In this document: one piece after another, positions 43,528 to 53,768 of the stretch | Position numbering within the stretch: the first letter of the stretch is position 1 | How the letters are laid out: each line of letters opens with the position of its first letter | Assembly: GCA_030068145.1 (NCBI GenBank) | Contig: JAPJBO010000010.1 | Location: 186,001 to 250,000, forward strand | DNA from: Diplonema papillatum | Lineage: Eukaryota > Euglenozoa > Diplonemea > Diplonemida > Diplonemidae | Direction of reading: 5' to 3' | Length of the DNA: 64,000 bases | Translations under genes and position numbers: made by a program | The notes under the pieces: model-generated | What the model was told of the DNA's origin: nothing | Database searches by the model: none | Seen by the model: the letters and a program-made list of their open reading frames with translations, nothing else

Positions 43528-46500
43528 TCACGTCCGCACTGCGAACGGCCGCGTCGTGGACAGCTCGCCTTTGCGCAAAGGCGTCGACAGCGCCCGTTGC
43601 AGCTTCGAGGAGGCCACCAGCGCGCCTTCGCTGGCTGCCCGGCTGAGGCCGGCGGCCCCGCCGCGCCCCTTCCGCGGCGGCTTGAAGCCCCCGGGGCGGT
43701 GCTTCTGCTGCGCGGGGGCGCGGAAGGCGGGCGAAGCCGGCCGCCTCGCAGTGTGCGACCGCCCGAACGTTGGCGCTTCGGCGGCCGCGCGGCTGCCGCG
43801 CCGGGGGGTGCCCCACGCGGCCGGCGAGCACGCGACGAGCTGCGCCGCCGGCAGCGGCTGCGCCGGAGGCGGCTGCAGCCCCCGCCGCGCCGCCGCCCCC
43901 CCGCCGGATTTCGCGGCGAACGAGTACCGGAGCAGGGCGTGGTAGTACCTCGCGAGGAGGCTCGTTCGGGGGCCGTTGGAGATGCTGGCCGCGAACCCCC
44001 GCTTCTGCGGCGCCGCCAGCCGCACGAGCGGCTGCCCGGCGGGCGGTGCCGCGCCCGGCTTGGTCGCCGCCGCCAGCCGGGTTTCGACGGCCCGCTTCTC
44101 GGCGACGACGGTGTGGTACCGCACCTCGTCGGCGAGGCTCTTCTGCCTGGCTCGGTAGCCTTCCTGCGCCTTCTCGTCCTGCAGCCGTCGGACTTCTTCG
44201 AGGAGGCGCAGCCCGATGTCGCACACTTCGACGACGTCCGCTGCGTCCTCCTTCCGCTTGGACCCCGCGCTGCCAAACGCGGCCCTCGCGTCTTCGAGCA
44301 GCTGCCGGAAAAGCGTGAGCGGCACCGCAGCCCCTGCATCGGACAGGACGGGCGGCGGTTCCCCCTCGTACCCACCCCCCCGGAACGCGGGTACCGGCGG
44401 GTTCGACGAAATCGACCGCTCCAGCGCCGGTTGGTCGGCGTCGCCGGGAGTCCGGTCGGGGGCCGGCAGCCGGGGGGCTGGCTGCGGAGCCGCTGCCCCC
44501 CGCGTGAGCGAGCGCGCGCGGGGGGACGGGTCGGGAGGCGAGGCGTCGCGTCGTGGCGTCGGGCGGGGGGTCAGGGCGTGGGCGGCCGGCGGCGTGCGTT
44601 CGGCGAGCCGTGTCGGGGACGTCGAGAGGAGGACGGCATTGCGGCCGAAGACGGGCGACGCCGTGGCACTGCAGGAGCGGCGTACGTTGCGGTCGCCGCG
44701 ACACCTGTGGAGGGGCCCGGTGAGCGACCGGACGAAGCGCCGGGAGGACCGCAGCCGGCGGCCCCGCTGCGGCTGCCGCTGCGGCTGCCGCTGCGGCTGC
44801 CGCTGCGGCTCGCCCCCTCCCCCGCCCAGCAGCCGCGCCCACCGCCGCATGTCGGGCGGCGCCGCCCCGAGCTCAGTCTGCCCCGCGAGGGCTGCTGTGA
44901 GCTCCTCGTCGGCGAAGCCGTGGCGGCGGGTGCGCGTGCGGCCGCCGGCCGCCACGCGCGCGGGCTTAGCGTTCTTCGGCGAGTCGAGCGCGGACAGCGG
45001 GAACGCCTCCCACTGGCCGCCGTCATCGCCGCCGCAGGAGATCAACCCGGGCATCGCCCTGGGCGGCGCGTAATAGTGGTGGATCGTGTACACTGAGTCC
45101 GAAACCCGGTCGGGCGGCTCCGCCAGCCTCGAGTCGCGCTTTAAAATAGACCGGGGCGTCCGCAAGGCGGGCCTCGGGCTCGAGCACTCGGACTCCGTCT
45201 TCGCTTCGGCGTCGTCCGCCGGCTTCGGCTTCCCGTTCGGCCTGTTCTGCAAAGCCGGGGGAGATCCGCCGAAACCGGGGTTCGGTGCAGAGGGGGCCTT
45301 GCAGATCGGAATCACGAGCCGGCCCACTTTTTCGCGGGGCTCGGCCTTCCGCGGCGTGTGCGGAGCGTCCGGTGTTGCCGGGGATACGGGAGGCGACGGC
45401 GGCGACGGCGTCTGCTTCGGGCGGGGGGGTGGCGTGACGGGGTCTGGTTTGGGGGGCAGAGTGGTGTGGGGCGGCGGCTTCGGCCTCGCGGCCGTGGGCG
45501 GCGAGCGGGTGACGGGCGAGCGGAGGATGGACATGGTTGGGGACTTGACGGTGACCTGACGCGGGGTGCGGTTCGGTGTGTGGGTGAGGGCGGAGCGGAT
45601 GCTGCGGCTGGTCGCTGGCGACGGCATCGGAACCGTCGCTTCGAACGTCCGATCCTCCGGAGAAGTAGGCGTCGGGTGGGCAAGGAGGTTGGCGGCACGC
45701 GGATGACGGTGCGGCTTCGCACCCTTGCGCTTGCTCGATCTTTCGGACACAAACGAGTCCTGCGCCACGATCTGCAACGACGAAGCAGCCGTAGACGACG
45801 CACTCGACACCGAATGGCTCCTCGAACGGCTCGAAGACGTCGAAGAATGAACGCGGGTCGGCGAAGAGGAAGACCGGCTCTGCGACGACGAAGTGCTCGA
45901 CCAGTTCCGCTTGCGGGTGGGCCGCCTCGAATTCCGGGTAGACGCGCTGGTCGACGCGAACGACGAGACGCGGGGCCGCTGGTTTCCGCCGCGCTTCGCG
46001 CGCGGCCCGCCGCTGCCGCTGCGGCGCAGCGGCGTGCGCGGGCGGGGCGCGCCGCCGTACCGGCGGGGGCGGGGGATATTGAACGCCGAATTCGACTTCG
46101 CCGTGGTCGTCTTCGAGTCGAGCGAGATGTGCGAAACGTGCGACTGGGCACGCGACTGGACGCGGGACATCGTCGTCTTCGAGTCGAGGGAGATGTGCGA
46201 GATGTGGGAAGCCACGCTGTGCGCGCGGGACTGGATGCGGGACATCGTCGTCTTCGAGTCGAGGGAGATGTGCGAGATGTGCGAAGTGATGCTGTGCGCG
46301 CGGGACTTGGTGGTTTTCGAGTCGAGCGAGATGTGCGAAACGTCGCTCTCCTTCTTGTTCCCCATGCCGGGGGCGGCAGTGGTGTCGCTGGCGGTCTCGG
46401 TGGCTTTGGTCGGCCGCGGCTGGGTCGCTGCAGTGGTCTTCGAGTCGAGCGAGATGTGCGAAACGTCGCTCTCCTTCTTGTTCCCCATGCCGGGGGCGGC

Positions 46501-46731
46501 AGTGGTGTCGCTGGCGGTCTCGGTGGCTTCGGTCGGCCGCGGCTGGGTCGCTGCGGTGGTCTTCGAGTCGAGCGAGATGTGCGACGCGAACTGCTGCGGG
46601 GCCCCCGCATTCTTGCGGCGCCGCGCCGGCCGCGAGCTGCTGCTGCCGCTGCTGCTGCTGGTGCTGCCGCTGCTGCTGCTTGTATCCGACGTCACGGAGC
46701 TTCGCCGCCGTCGGTTATTCTTGGGGGGCAT
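43528..46731 (-). CDS. large disordered Ser/Arg/Pro-rich protein with SHISLDSKTT repeats
   Basis: The protein is 1067 aa in one open frame, starting MPPKNNRRRRSSVTSDTSSS. Regions: basic/Ser-rich head (1-60); six copies of SHISLDSKTT with variable spacers (about 50-230), the first two inside a 40-residue duplicated unit; an SR-type Arg/Ser tract (about 265-340); Pro/Lys/Thr-rich disorder with many S/T-P sites (to about 560); QPQRQPQRQPQR repeats; a helical segment (LTLFRQLLEDARAAFGS to ATKPG) that may form a coiled coil; and an Arg/Pro-rich tail. The S/T-P and RS content suggests a phosphorylated nuclear or cytoskeletal protein; no family recognised. Its C-terminus is duplicated and broken at 39768-40345. 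Confidence 0.7.
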   Translation of the reverse strand: MPPKNNRRRRSSVTSDTSSSSGSTSSSSGSSSSRPARRRKNAGAPQQFASHISLDSKTTAATQPRPTEATETASDTTAAPGMGNKKESDVSHISLDSKTTAATQPRPTKATETASDTTAAPGMGNKKESDVSHISLDSKTTKSRAHSITSHISHISLDSKTTMSRIQSRAHSVASHISHISLDSKTTMSRVQSRAQSHVSHISLDSKTTTAKSNSAFNIPRPRRYGGAPRPRTPLRRSGSGGPRAKRGGNQRPRVSSFASTSASTRNSRRPTRKRNWSSTSSSQSRSSSSPTRVHSSTSSSRSRSHSVSSASSTAASSLQIVAQDSFVSERSSKRKGAKPHRHPRAANLLAHPTPTSPEDRTFEATVPMPSPATSRSIRSALTHTPNRTPRQVTVKSPTMSILRSPVTRSPPTAARPKPPPHTTLPPKPDPVTPPPRPKQTPSPPSPPVSPATPDAPHTPRKAEPREKVGRLVIPICKAPSAPNPGFGGSPPALQNRPNGKPKPADDAEAKTESECSSPRPALRTPRSILKRDSRLAEPPDRVSDSVYTIHHYYAPPRAMPGLISCGGDDGGQWEAFPLSALDSPKNAKPARVAAGGRTRTRRHGFADEELTAALAGQTELGAAPPDMRRWARLLGGGGGEPQRQPQRQPQRQPQRGRRLRSSRRFVRSLTGPLHRCRGDRNVRRSCSATASPVFGRNAVLLSTSPTRLAERTPPAAHALTPRPTPRRDASPPDPSPRARSLTRGAAAPQPAPRLPAPDRTPGDADQPALERSISSNPPVPAFRGGGYEGEPPPVLSDAGAAVPLTLFRQLLEDARAAFGSAGSKRKEDAADVVEVCDIGLRLLEEVRRLQDEKAQEGYRARQKSLADEVRYHTVVAEKRAVETRLAAATKPGAAPPAGQPLVRLAAPQKRGFAASISNGPRTSLLARYYHALLRYSFAAKSGGGAAARRGLQPPPAQPLPAAQLVACSPAAWGTPRRGSRAAAEAPTFGRSHTARRPASPAFRAPAQQKHRPGGFKPPRKGRGGAAGLSRAASEGALVASSKLQRALSTPLRKGELSTTRPFAVRT
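46318..46557 (-). repeat. 120-bp internal tandem duplication in the SHISLDSKTT gene
   Basis: Two adjacent copies, in frame (40 codons), differing at very few bases. Each begins on plus with CGAGTCGAGCGAGATGTGCG. This created two of the six protein repeats. Confidence 0.9.
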
Positions 46732-47304
46732 CTTTCCCTTTCGAGCTCCGTGGTTCCGTTTTGGGCAGACCCTTTGCGGCTCCGGCGATCTTCGCACAGT
46801 CGCCGGCGGACGGCGTTCTCCTCCTTTTGAATGGAACTCGAAGAATTGGGTTGCTTAGATGCGCTGCAACGCCGCTGACGGCCCAGGTAACGGTGCTGAC
46901 GGGCTGCCGTCGGGAAGGGAGCACTGCAATGCAGAGAGGAAACAGTGGAGTTGGGAGGCGGGGGTGCGTCGGTGATCTCAGGGAGAGGGCTTTCGTGTAT
47001 GTGGTGTGCTGCTCTCCCTACCCCTACCCCCCCCCCCCACCTCCTTTCACTACTCCGGATCTCCTTTCGCGTTTGTTTCCGGAGGACGCCTCCCACCGCA
47101 CGCCCTTGATCAAACCACCTGCGGCGGATGCTCGGTGTTTTCTTTTTTTAATACTTTCGTGGTTCTGGTTCAAGGTTGAGGGTTACGCTCGGGTGGGGGA
47201 TGAAGTGCAAGGCTCTGTGACTGGGGATGGGGTTGAGAACTGGCGTCAGTTCACGAATAGTTAAGGTCGGGCGAATCACAGTGCATGCTGGGAGGAGTTC
47301 AGGT

Positions 47305-47340
<36 letters not shown>

Positions 47341-48924
47341 TGAGGTCGCCAAATACTTTCGTCTTCTAATTAAAGACGCGCATGAATGGACCAATGAGAT
47401 TCCTTCTGTCCCTACCTACTATCTGGCGAAACAGCAGTCACGGGAACGGACTTGAAACTGTCAGCGGAAAAAGAAGACCCTGTTGAGTTTGACTCTAGTC
47501 TGCCTTTGTGCAGTGACACGAGACGTGTAGAATAGGTGGGAGGCCGCAACAATGCAATACCACGAGTGTTCGTTCCCGTAAGGTGTGGAGAGTTCGAACA
47601 GGCTTCCGACGTAGGCAAGGTTGGCGGGGGCTCTTTGTTCCTCCTCGCTGGACGTCAGGTTGCAATTGAAGACGATAGAAGCTGACTTCGCTTCGTCCCC
47701 CCTGTGGCCATGCCGCAGTTGGCTAACAGGGCGCAGCTTCAGCGGCTCTCGACGGTTTTGTTCGTTCGGGCCGCGGAAAAAGGGACGTACAGAGCGCAAG
47801 AAATCCTTTTTTTATTTTCGAATCGCAACCCCATTTCATTCGGTAATAATGGCAGGTCGGGCACTACACGTCCCGACTCCCCCTCTGGGCGGCTCCCGTA
47901 CGGAGGCACCGGTTTTCTGATTACTCGGTTCTCGGTTCTGGGAAGGGTTTGTTCTGAAACAAAAACGATTAGTAAAGGGCAAGGAAGATAAACGAGCTGG
48001 GGGCGGTGGGGGGGGGAGCGCCATGGACTAGGGCTCGAGGGGCCGGTTGTGCTGCAGCGTCACAGGGTTCCCGCCTTTGCGATGTATTCCGGTCTCGCTC
48101 GTAGGCCGGTATACCGCAATGTCCCGTGGAACTTCAATTTGCTTTGCGCCGACGGTTTTCGTGTTCAGAAGCCGCCTTCTCCAGTCTCCGGGTGCGGCAA
48201 GTATCTCGAGTCCCAGTCCTGATTCCTCACAAAGGCGCCTCGTGAGGTGGTGTGGTTGCGGGGCGGTGCTCCTGGGCGGGGGAGAACTGGTCCTTTTTGA
48301 TCCACGAACACACTCAAACGAGCCCTACAGGAATAGCATATATCGTTAGTAGCATCTCAAGGCGAAACATACCTTTCCCGAGTAAGGATCTTGTACTGAT
48401 AAACGAAACAACGGGCGATCAGCATCAACTGATCGACTCACAAGGACAAGGTCACCAGTTGTTGTTCTTCGTGTGTACACGAATAACCACTTTGTTGGGG
48501 GGTTTCTGTCTTTGCACTTCTGGTTTATTTCGTTTAACTTTTCTCATGTGCGGCCGTTGTTCCGTAAATGTTCCTTTCAGTACAACTGTACTACTAAAAA
48601 ACGAAGAGTTAAAAAAAAGACAGCTAGAATCCATAAACAGGAAATGGTTGCTCTGTGTGTTGAGACCTCCGAACTTCTGAACTTCGCACAGTTCAAACAG
48701 GTCAGATCATCCGCAACAGAGAAGGCCAAGGCGTGCATCCGCGTGATAGAAGAAAAGATTGGATTTAACTGCTCCCTGTGGTCGGGTTGCCGACTTCTAG
48801 GAATACAAAAGCATTTCTTCCAGGGGTGTTGTAACATGGATTTACAAAGATCTTTGCATTTTTCCACATGTTTTTCAAAATTAACTACTTCTTTTTTACA
48901 TCTTTGTGTAAAAAAGAAAAAAGA
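46732..48924. other. no gene recognised; R2 copy
   Basis: 5' flank of the large gene followed by sequence with no convincing ORF. R2 lies at 48539-48600. A C-run occurs near 47028-47040. Confidence 0.5.
48539..48600 (+). repeat. dispersed repeat R2
   Basis: TTTTCTCATGTGCGGCCGTT, then GTTCCGTAAATGTTCC and a TACAA-CTGTACTA tail. Confidence 0.7.
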
Positions 48925-49065
48925 AAGAGAGAGAGACGAGTTAGAGTGCAGGGACCATCTCTCCGGGGAGTTTCCGGTCTCCTCACTTCTCTTCGCACTG
49001 CTACGGCGGGCGTAAGTCGCTCCGGAGGCGCGCTGCAGGTTGCGGCTCTGCTACAGTGAGTGGCG
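48925..49065 (-). mobile_element. 5'-truncated LINE copy (3' tail only)
   Basis: Shares the CT-rich end and GAGATGGTCCCTGCACTCTA with the LINE tail at 21690-21810, then diverges. The inner part (GCAGGTTGCGGCTCTGCTAC) also matches 36437-36467. No coding capacity remains. Confidence 0.65.
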
Positions 49066-49499
49066 GCACCGGAGTTGGTGCTGCAGCGGGCGCTCTGGCC
49101 GGCGGGCGAGCTCGTCTCGCGGGGGATCGCCGCCTTGTAACGCTGCGGGCCCTCGAGAAAGATCTTGAAATTTTTGTAAAAAATGGTGACTGTGCGTTGT
49201 CCTTGTGAGTGAGGGTGTGCTGTCCTTTTTGAGGTGAATTGCGCCTGTCGTTGCCTTTCCCTTAAGGTTGCAGCCCAAGGAAACCAGCTGTGAGACAAAA
49301 CTCGGCGCCAGTCTCGTCGGATTGCACCAGAAAAGAACTTCACAGGTTACAAAACACCCGCCCAACACGGCGCCCAAGAACGTGCACGGCCACCGTAGCA
49401 CCCGGAATCCTTTCTCGGTTCTGGTAGACTATAACCTATGCCAGTTTCACATGTAGGTAAGGTAAGGCAACAGACTGAACAAGCCGACGACGCTTCTCA

Positions 49500-50250
49500 G
49501 CTTGGGGGGCTGAAGGCCCGGGTTCGAACCCGGCTGAGGACACTTTTCCGGTCGAAAATGATTTTCGGGGGTTGTTGATTTCGGGGTCTATCATACCCGA
49601 AATTTGCGTTTTTTGCAGAGTTTCTCAATAACTCGCGGTATTTGGGTCCCTTGGGTAACGTGAGTCAGTCTACCAGAACTGAGCATCGCCCGAACTTTGC
49701 TTCACTCAAACTTTGATTCACCAGAAGTTAGCTTCGCCCGAACTTTGCTTTTGCATCACCACAACTTCGCAACTTAGTCTCGCCCGAACTTTGCTGTTTG
49801 CCGAACTTTACAACCCCCGTAAATCATTGTCGACCGGAAAAGTGCCTCGCCCGAACCCGGGACCTCCAGCCCTGAAGGCTTGCGCTGTTCACTCTGCCAT
49901 CACGGTGTCATTTCCAGGGGGAAAACTTCCTATGGAGACCCTTGAAGTTGAAATGACACTATAAAAAGTGCTGGGCTTCGCGCGTAGAGGCAGCAGTTTG
50001 GGTTTCGGGGTCTAACGTGCCCGACATTTGCGTTTTTTGCCGAGTTTCTCAATATCTCGCGGCTTTTGGGTCCCCTTGGGTAATGTGAGTCAGTCTACCA
50101 GATTCTGGTCCAGAACTTAGCATCGCCCGAACTTTGCTTCTCCCGAACTTAGCATCGCCCGAACTTTGGTTTCGCCCGAACTTTGCTTCACCAGAACTTA
50201 GCATCGCCCGAACTTAGCTGCTCCCAAACTTTACGGTTTCCCGAGCTTTA
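49500..50250. repeat. tRNA-derived repeat cluster with CGCCCGAACTTTGC minisatellite
   Basis: GGCCCGGGTTCGAACCCGG at about 49516 (plus) and a diverged inverted partner at about 49855-49880 (minus) resemble tRNA box B. The minus copy also has a box-A-like TGGCAGAGTGAACAGCG. Both are followed outward by ACTTTTCCGGTCGA. Between and after them, CGCCCGAACTTTGCTT-type motifs repeat irregularly (49686-49810 and 50108-50250). A leader block (TTTGCGTTTTTTGC-GAGTTT) is directly repeated at about 49600 and 50025. A 10-bp hairpin (GTGTCATTTC/GAAATGACAC) spans 49907-49962. It looks like SINE-type elements. Confidence 0.6.
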
Positions 50251-51455
50251 ACTGCTGCCTCTGGTAGTCGCTGGGCGCCGGTCTTTACCGGCGCACATGT
50301 ACTTTTTCTCCTGCGGTGTTTACGCACTTGCATCATTCCATCCGAGCGTTCCGTCTGTTCATTACAGGATCTGTCGACAGGCATCTGCGCATAGCAGGCA
50401 ACTGTTCATTGCAGGAATCCGCTCGCTATAGGCCTCGCTCAGTAGTGACTACAGGCATCTGTTCGTTACAGGCATCTGATATTTACAGGCATCTGATCTT
50501 TACACACACGGTGAGAAGAAGCGGCGGACACCCGCCGACACGGCACGACCCCCTTCTGCGGCCACAACGACGTTCACCCGTGAGCCTTACGTAGACACCG
50601 ACTGTGTGCACAGTGCGTTGCTCAGGGTAGTCGAAGGCCTGGCAATCACTCTACTGCAACAAACGCCCACCCTTGCGGAGGCCTTGCCGAGCTTTATTGG
50701 CCGTGTGAGCAACCATTAAAGCACAGAAACTGCAGCTACTACCTTGACGTTTTTTCACAAAATTTCGTCGTCTTGTTGCGTTAGTGGGGAGTCATTTGCA
50801 AGCAAATGAGTACCACACTATACCAAAATTTCAAAGATCTTTTTTTTTTTTCAAGATGTGAAAAAAATGGGCAAATCCAACAACTTCTGAAAGGAGTTTG
50901 TCAATCCATGTTGTAAGAAGGGAGGAGAGAAAAAGCACGGCCCCGACAGCTTTCTTTCTAGCGTTTATTGTTGTTTAGAGGTTTCTTTCGTTTGTTTTCT
51001 TCGGCGCGTTCTTTTCTCCGCGTCTCTGATTTTTCCCGCAGCGCATATCAGAAACCGGGAGACTACCCGAAGTTTTCTCCCAACTTCTGGCAACAGGGTA
51101 GTCCGCGTGGGGTATGACCTCGCACGAATAGCACAAGAAAAGAACTCGCTTCCAAAATATGCAAGATGTTCTTCTTGACACCCATAATGTAAAGGAAGGA
51201 AAAATGGCAACATGGGTCGAAGAATGTCGAACAAAAAATGGGGAAAGGGGTGATGGGGAGGGTCCCACTTGTGCCTAAACACACGATAAAAGGGTGTTAA
51301 ACTTCGAAATACAGAATTCCACCGAATTATCACCTGTTTTTCCAGGGCGGCAACACTTCATAATCTTCAAGCCAGCTGAATGAACAACGTTAAAAATGGG
51401 GTCTTGTGCAAAACAGCAATCAAGAATAGCCAGTTCAGTGGAACTTGCCTGTCGC
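50251..51455. other. no gene recognised; short TTACAGGCATCTG repeats
   Basis: ACAGGCATCTG recurs between about 50360 and 50500. The rest is unannotatable 3' flank of the ALDH-like gene. A block at 51163-51290 recurs at 56397-56520. Confidence 0.5.
51163..51290 (+). repeat. 3'-flank block shared by both ALDH-like gene copies (copy 1)
   Basis: GCAAGATGTTCTTCTTGACA, AACATGGGTCGAAGAATG and TCCCACTTGTGCCTAAACAC recur, diverged, at 56397-56520. The spacing to the gene differs (about 165 bp here versus about 1030 bp there). Confidence 0.8.
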
Positions 51456-53633
51456 CGGTGGGCCGTCTGCGGTCAATCATGCGGACACGACGGAGAGCCA
51501 CTTCTTGGAAGTGGACCAGCGGTTCAAGAACTCTTGGTCGTTGGGCACCAAGCACTTGACGTGACCGACAGGGAACAGGAGAGCCAGGAACGGCGACATC
51601 AGGGGCGCACCACCACCGTTCGGGTGCCCGTCGTACGTCGGGTACTGGATGTTGTACGGGGTGCGGTCCCACTTCCTCGAAGTGAAGGCGGCCTCGTCTT
51701 CAACGGTCGTGTTGGCGAGGGCGAGCTTTTCTACGAGCTCAACGCACTTCTTGTTGCTCGGGTCGACGGACACAACGAGGCACTCCTTCGCGTTGGTGGC
51801 CAGGTACGGGGCAATGTACACGGCAAGGGCATCGGCGCTGGTGTCCTTGTCTGCGCGGAGGACGCTGGGCTGGCCGTTCAGCGGGGGTCTCTGCCAGCCG
51901 GCAATCGCGGTTCTCGCGTGCTTGTGGTGGATGTTGCCGCGCGGGCCGCACGCATCCTTCAGGAAGTTGAATGCAACCTGAATGTATCCCTTCGTCAGGT
52001 CGTTGCTCGCCGCGTCCTTCAGCGCCTGCAGAGACTTCGGCACCGTCTGCGTGGCTGACTGCTGCAGGTACTTCTCCGTGTAGCTCGAGTGGTAGCTCGG
52101 GGTCGATGAAGGCACGAGCACCGGGAACTTGGTGTACTTCGACAGGGTCGGTCTCGCCGGGAACTCACCGAAGGACTCGTACTCCTGGGGACGGGCACTG
52201 ACCGTCAGGGCTGCCTTCGTGTGGTCGCCGACCGTGTACGTAGTCATCGAAGACTTCTCGAAGAGCTCCCGGGCGATCTTCTCGTCGCCGTTGACGGCCA
52301 GCGTGATCGGTCCGTTCCTGACGAGCCAGTCGGCGAGGTCGTTGATGAACGCCGGGTCCGACAGCTTTTCCTTCGACGAGACAGACGTCACGTCCAAGAA
52401 GCTCTGCCTCCACTTCTCGTCGATCGTGTCAGCAGGGAACTCGCCGTCACGAACAACGTACGCGACAGGCAAGGTCGGGTGCTTCGTGTAAGAAGAGTCC
52501 GTGCCGGCCGTCGTCGGGTGGCCCTTGAACATACCGTCCGATCGGAAACCAGACTTGATGGCGTCGGCGGGTCCGTCGATGATGTTGGTCCCTTCGTACG
52601 CTGATTCGATGTCAGCTCCGGTGACAGCCGGGGCCACCAAGTGGCGCAGGTGCGTGCACTGGCCGGAATTTTCGATGATGCTCGACAGACGGATGGCGTC
52701 CTTGGCGGCGGGGCTCATTTCGGTAACGACCATCGTGTTCGGGCCGCTGGTTGCCGCCATCAGGTTGGGCGCCACCTCCTTCAGCGCTGCGGCCACTTCC
52801 CTGCTACCGGTGAAGTACATCGGCGACTTCGGGCATGACGACAGCAGCTCCCTCTGTCCCGCCACGTCCAACGACGCGTACGTGGCGAGGTCCAACGGGA
52901 CGCCATGCTCCTCCATCAGCTTGATCAGCATCTGGAACCACCTGTACATGTGCTGCGTGGTGTTGGTCCTCGACAGCACAACAACGGGCACTCCGAGTTC
53001 CAAGTTGCGGAGGACCTTCCTCGACAGGTCCAAGAAGTTCGAAAAGTTCGAGACGCAGCCCACGAAGGCGGGCTCCCTGATGATGTCGATGGTTCCGCCC
53101 AACTCGTCGCCAAGCAGGAAGTCGTTCAACTTCCTCTCAACACACCCGGCCTGCTGCCACTCCTCGATCTCCGTGAATCCATCCTGCTTCATGAAATCCA
53201 CGGCTTGGTTCGCCATCAGGTCCCCAGCCAGAGTCGTCGTGAACTTGTCCTCGATCTCTCGGATCGCCTTGCGGTAGTCGTGCTGAGTCGTGTTGATCGA
53301 CTTCATGTGCTCCTTCAGCTGCTGCAGCACTGCGCTGTCACCCTGCACGATCTTCCCGTTCTCCTCGAAGAAAGCCGACTTGGTGGGGATCGTGTTTCCT
53401 CCCTCGACGACCTTGCCGTTGATGACGGTTTGCACAGGGTCCGAGTACCATTTCTCAGTGTCCAGCTCGGCAAGCTTCTTCAGTGCCGCTGCCTGGTACG
53501 GAGCCTTGTCGGGCGTCGGAGGGTTGTCGCCGAACGCCGCGCGGAAGTTGCTCGAAGCGAATCCGACACGGCGGGCCTGGCTTGCCGTAGCTGCCTGCTT
53601 CAGCGTTCTTGCGAGTTTCGTCGACATGATGAT
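51456..53633. repeat. identical 2178-bp duplication, copy 1
   Basis: Identical to 57549-59726 as far as can be judged: the protein and every alternative frame agree. Identity starts 21 bp beyond the stop codon and ends 6 bp before the ATG; outside those limits the flanks differ. Confidence 0.93.
51477..53627 (-). CDS. divergent aldehyde-dehydrogenase-superfamily protein, copy 1
   Basis: The protein is 716 aa and intronless. The N-terminus (MSTKLARTLKQAATASQARR) is basic, hydroxylated and free of acids, like a mitochondrial presequence. The ALDH fold is recognisable: REPAFVGCVSNFSNFLDLSR and VPVVVLSRTN (NAD-binding entry), YFTGSREVAA (residues 271-280) and NSGQCTHLRH with Cys324 at the nucleophile position. 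The normally conserved catalytic-base segment (ELGGK, or ETGGKN in pyrroline-5-carboxylate dehydrogenase) reads ATSGPN here, so the general-base Glu is missing. The protein is also about 200 residues longer than usual ALDHs. It may be a non-classical or catalytically altered member. R1 fragments start about 64 bp upstream of the ATG. An identical copy is at 57570-59720. Confidence 0.75.
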   Translation of the reverse strand: MSTKLARTLKQAATASQARRVGFASSNFRAAFGDNPPTPDKAPYQAAALKKLAELDTEKWYSDPVQTVINGKVVEGGNTIPTKSAFFEENGKIVQGDSAVLQQLKEHMKSINTTQHDYRKAIREIEDKFTTTLAGDLMANQAVDFMKQDGFTEIEEWQQAGCVERKLNDFLLGDELGGTIDIIREPAFVGCVSNFSNFLDLSRKVLRNLELGVPVVVLSRTNTTQHMYRWFQMLIKLMEEHGVPLDLATYASLDVAGQRELLSSCPKSPMYFTGSREVAAALKEVAPNLMAATSGPNTMVVTEMSPAAKDAIRLSSIIENSGQCTHLRHLVAPAVTGADIESAYEGTNIIDGPADAIKSGFRSDGMFKGHPTTAGTDSSYTKHPTLPVAYVVRDGEFPADTIDEKWRQSFLDVTSVSSKEKLSDPAFINDLADWLVRNGPITLAVNGDEKIARELFEKSSMTTYTVGDHTKAALTVSARPQEYESFGEFPARPTLSKYTKFPVLVPSSTPSYHSSYTEKYLQQSATQTVPKSLQALKDAASNDLTKGYIQVAFNFLKDACGPRGNIHHKHARTAIAGWQRPPLNGQPSVLRADKDTSADALAVYIAPYLATNAKECLVVSVDPSNKKCVELVEKLALANTTVEDEAAFTSRKWDRTPYNIQYPTYDGHPNGGGAPLMSPFLALLFPVGHVKCLVPNDQEFLNRWSTSKKWLSVVSA

Positions 53634-53690
53634 ACTTCGCGAGTTGTTAAATGCGATTATTCTTCACGAAAATACCTAGAACGCGGAGGT

Positions 53691-53756
53691 AGTTTTTAGA
53701 GTAGAAGTTCGCTCGAGGTCGTTTTTTAGAGTTAAAGTTCGCTTGAATTCTTGTTT
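53691..53756 (+). repeat. two truncated R1 copies upstream of ALDH-like copy 1
   Basis: TTTTTAGAGTAGAAGTTCGC and TTTTTTAGAGTTAAAGTTCG occur 28 bp apart. They are antisense to the gene and absent from the corresponding position of copy 2. Confidence 0.75.
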
Positions 53757-53768
53757 GTTGTTTCGCAG

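Noticed and set aside
43522..46858. Plus-strand ORFs up to 524 aa opposite the SHISLDSKTT gene
   Set aside because: Arg/Ala/Gly-rich shadows without coherent domains; the minus frame has the ATG, exact decapeptide repeats and one uninterrupted reading frame.
49466..49546. Functional tRNA gene
   Set aside because: Box B is good, but no closing acceptor stem or standard anticodon arm could be drawn; kept as a tRNA-derived repeat.
52501..53277. 258-aa plus-strand ORF antisense to the ALDH-like gene
   Set aside because: Duplicated only because the gene is; no family motif, and the minus strand shows clear ALDH motifs.
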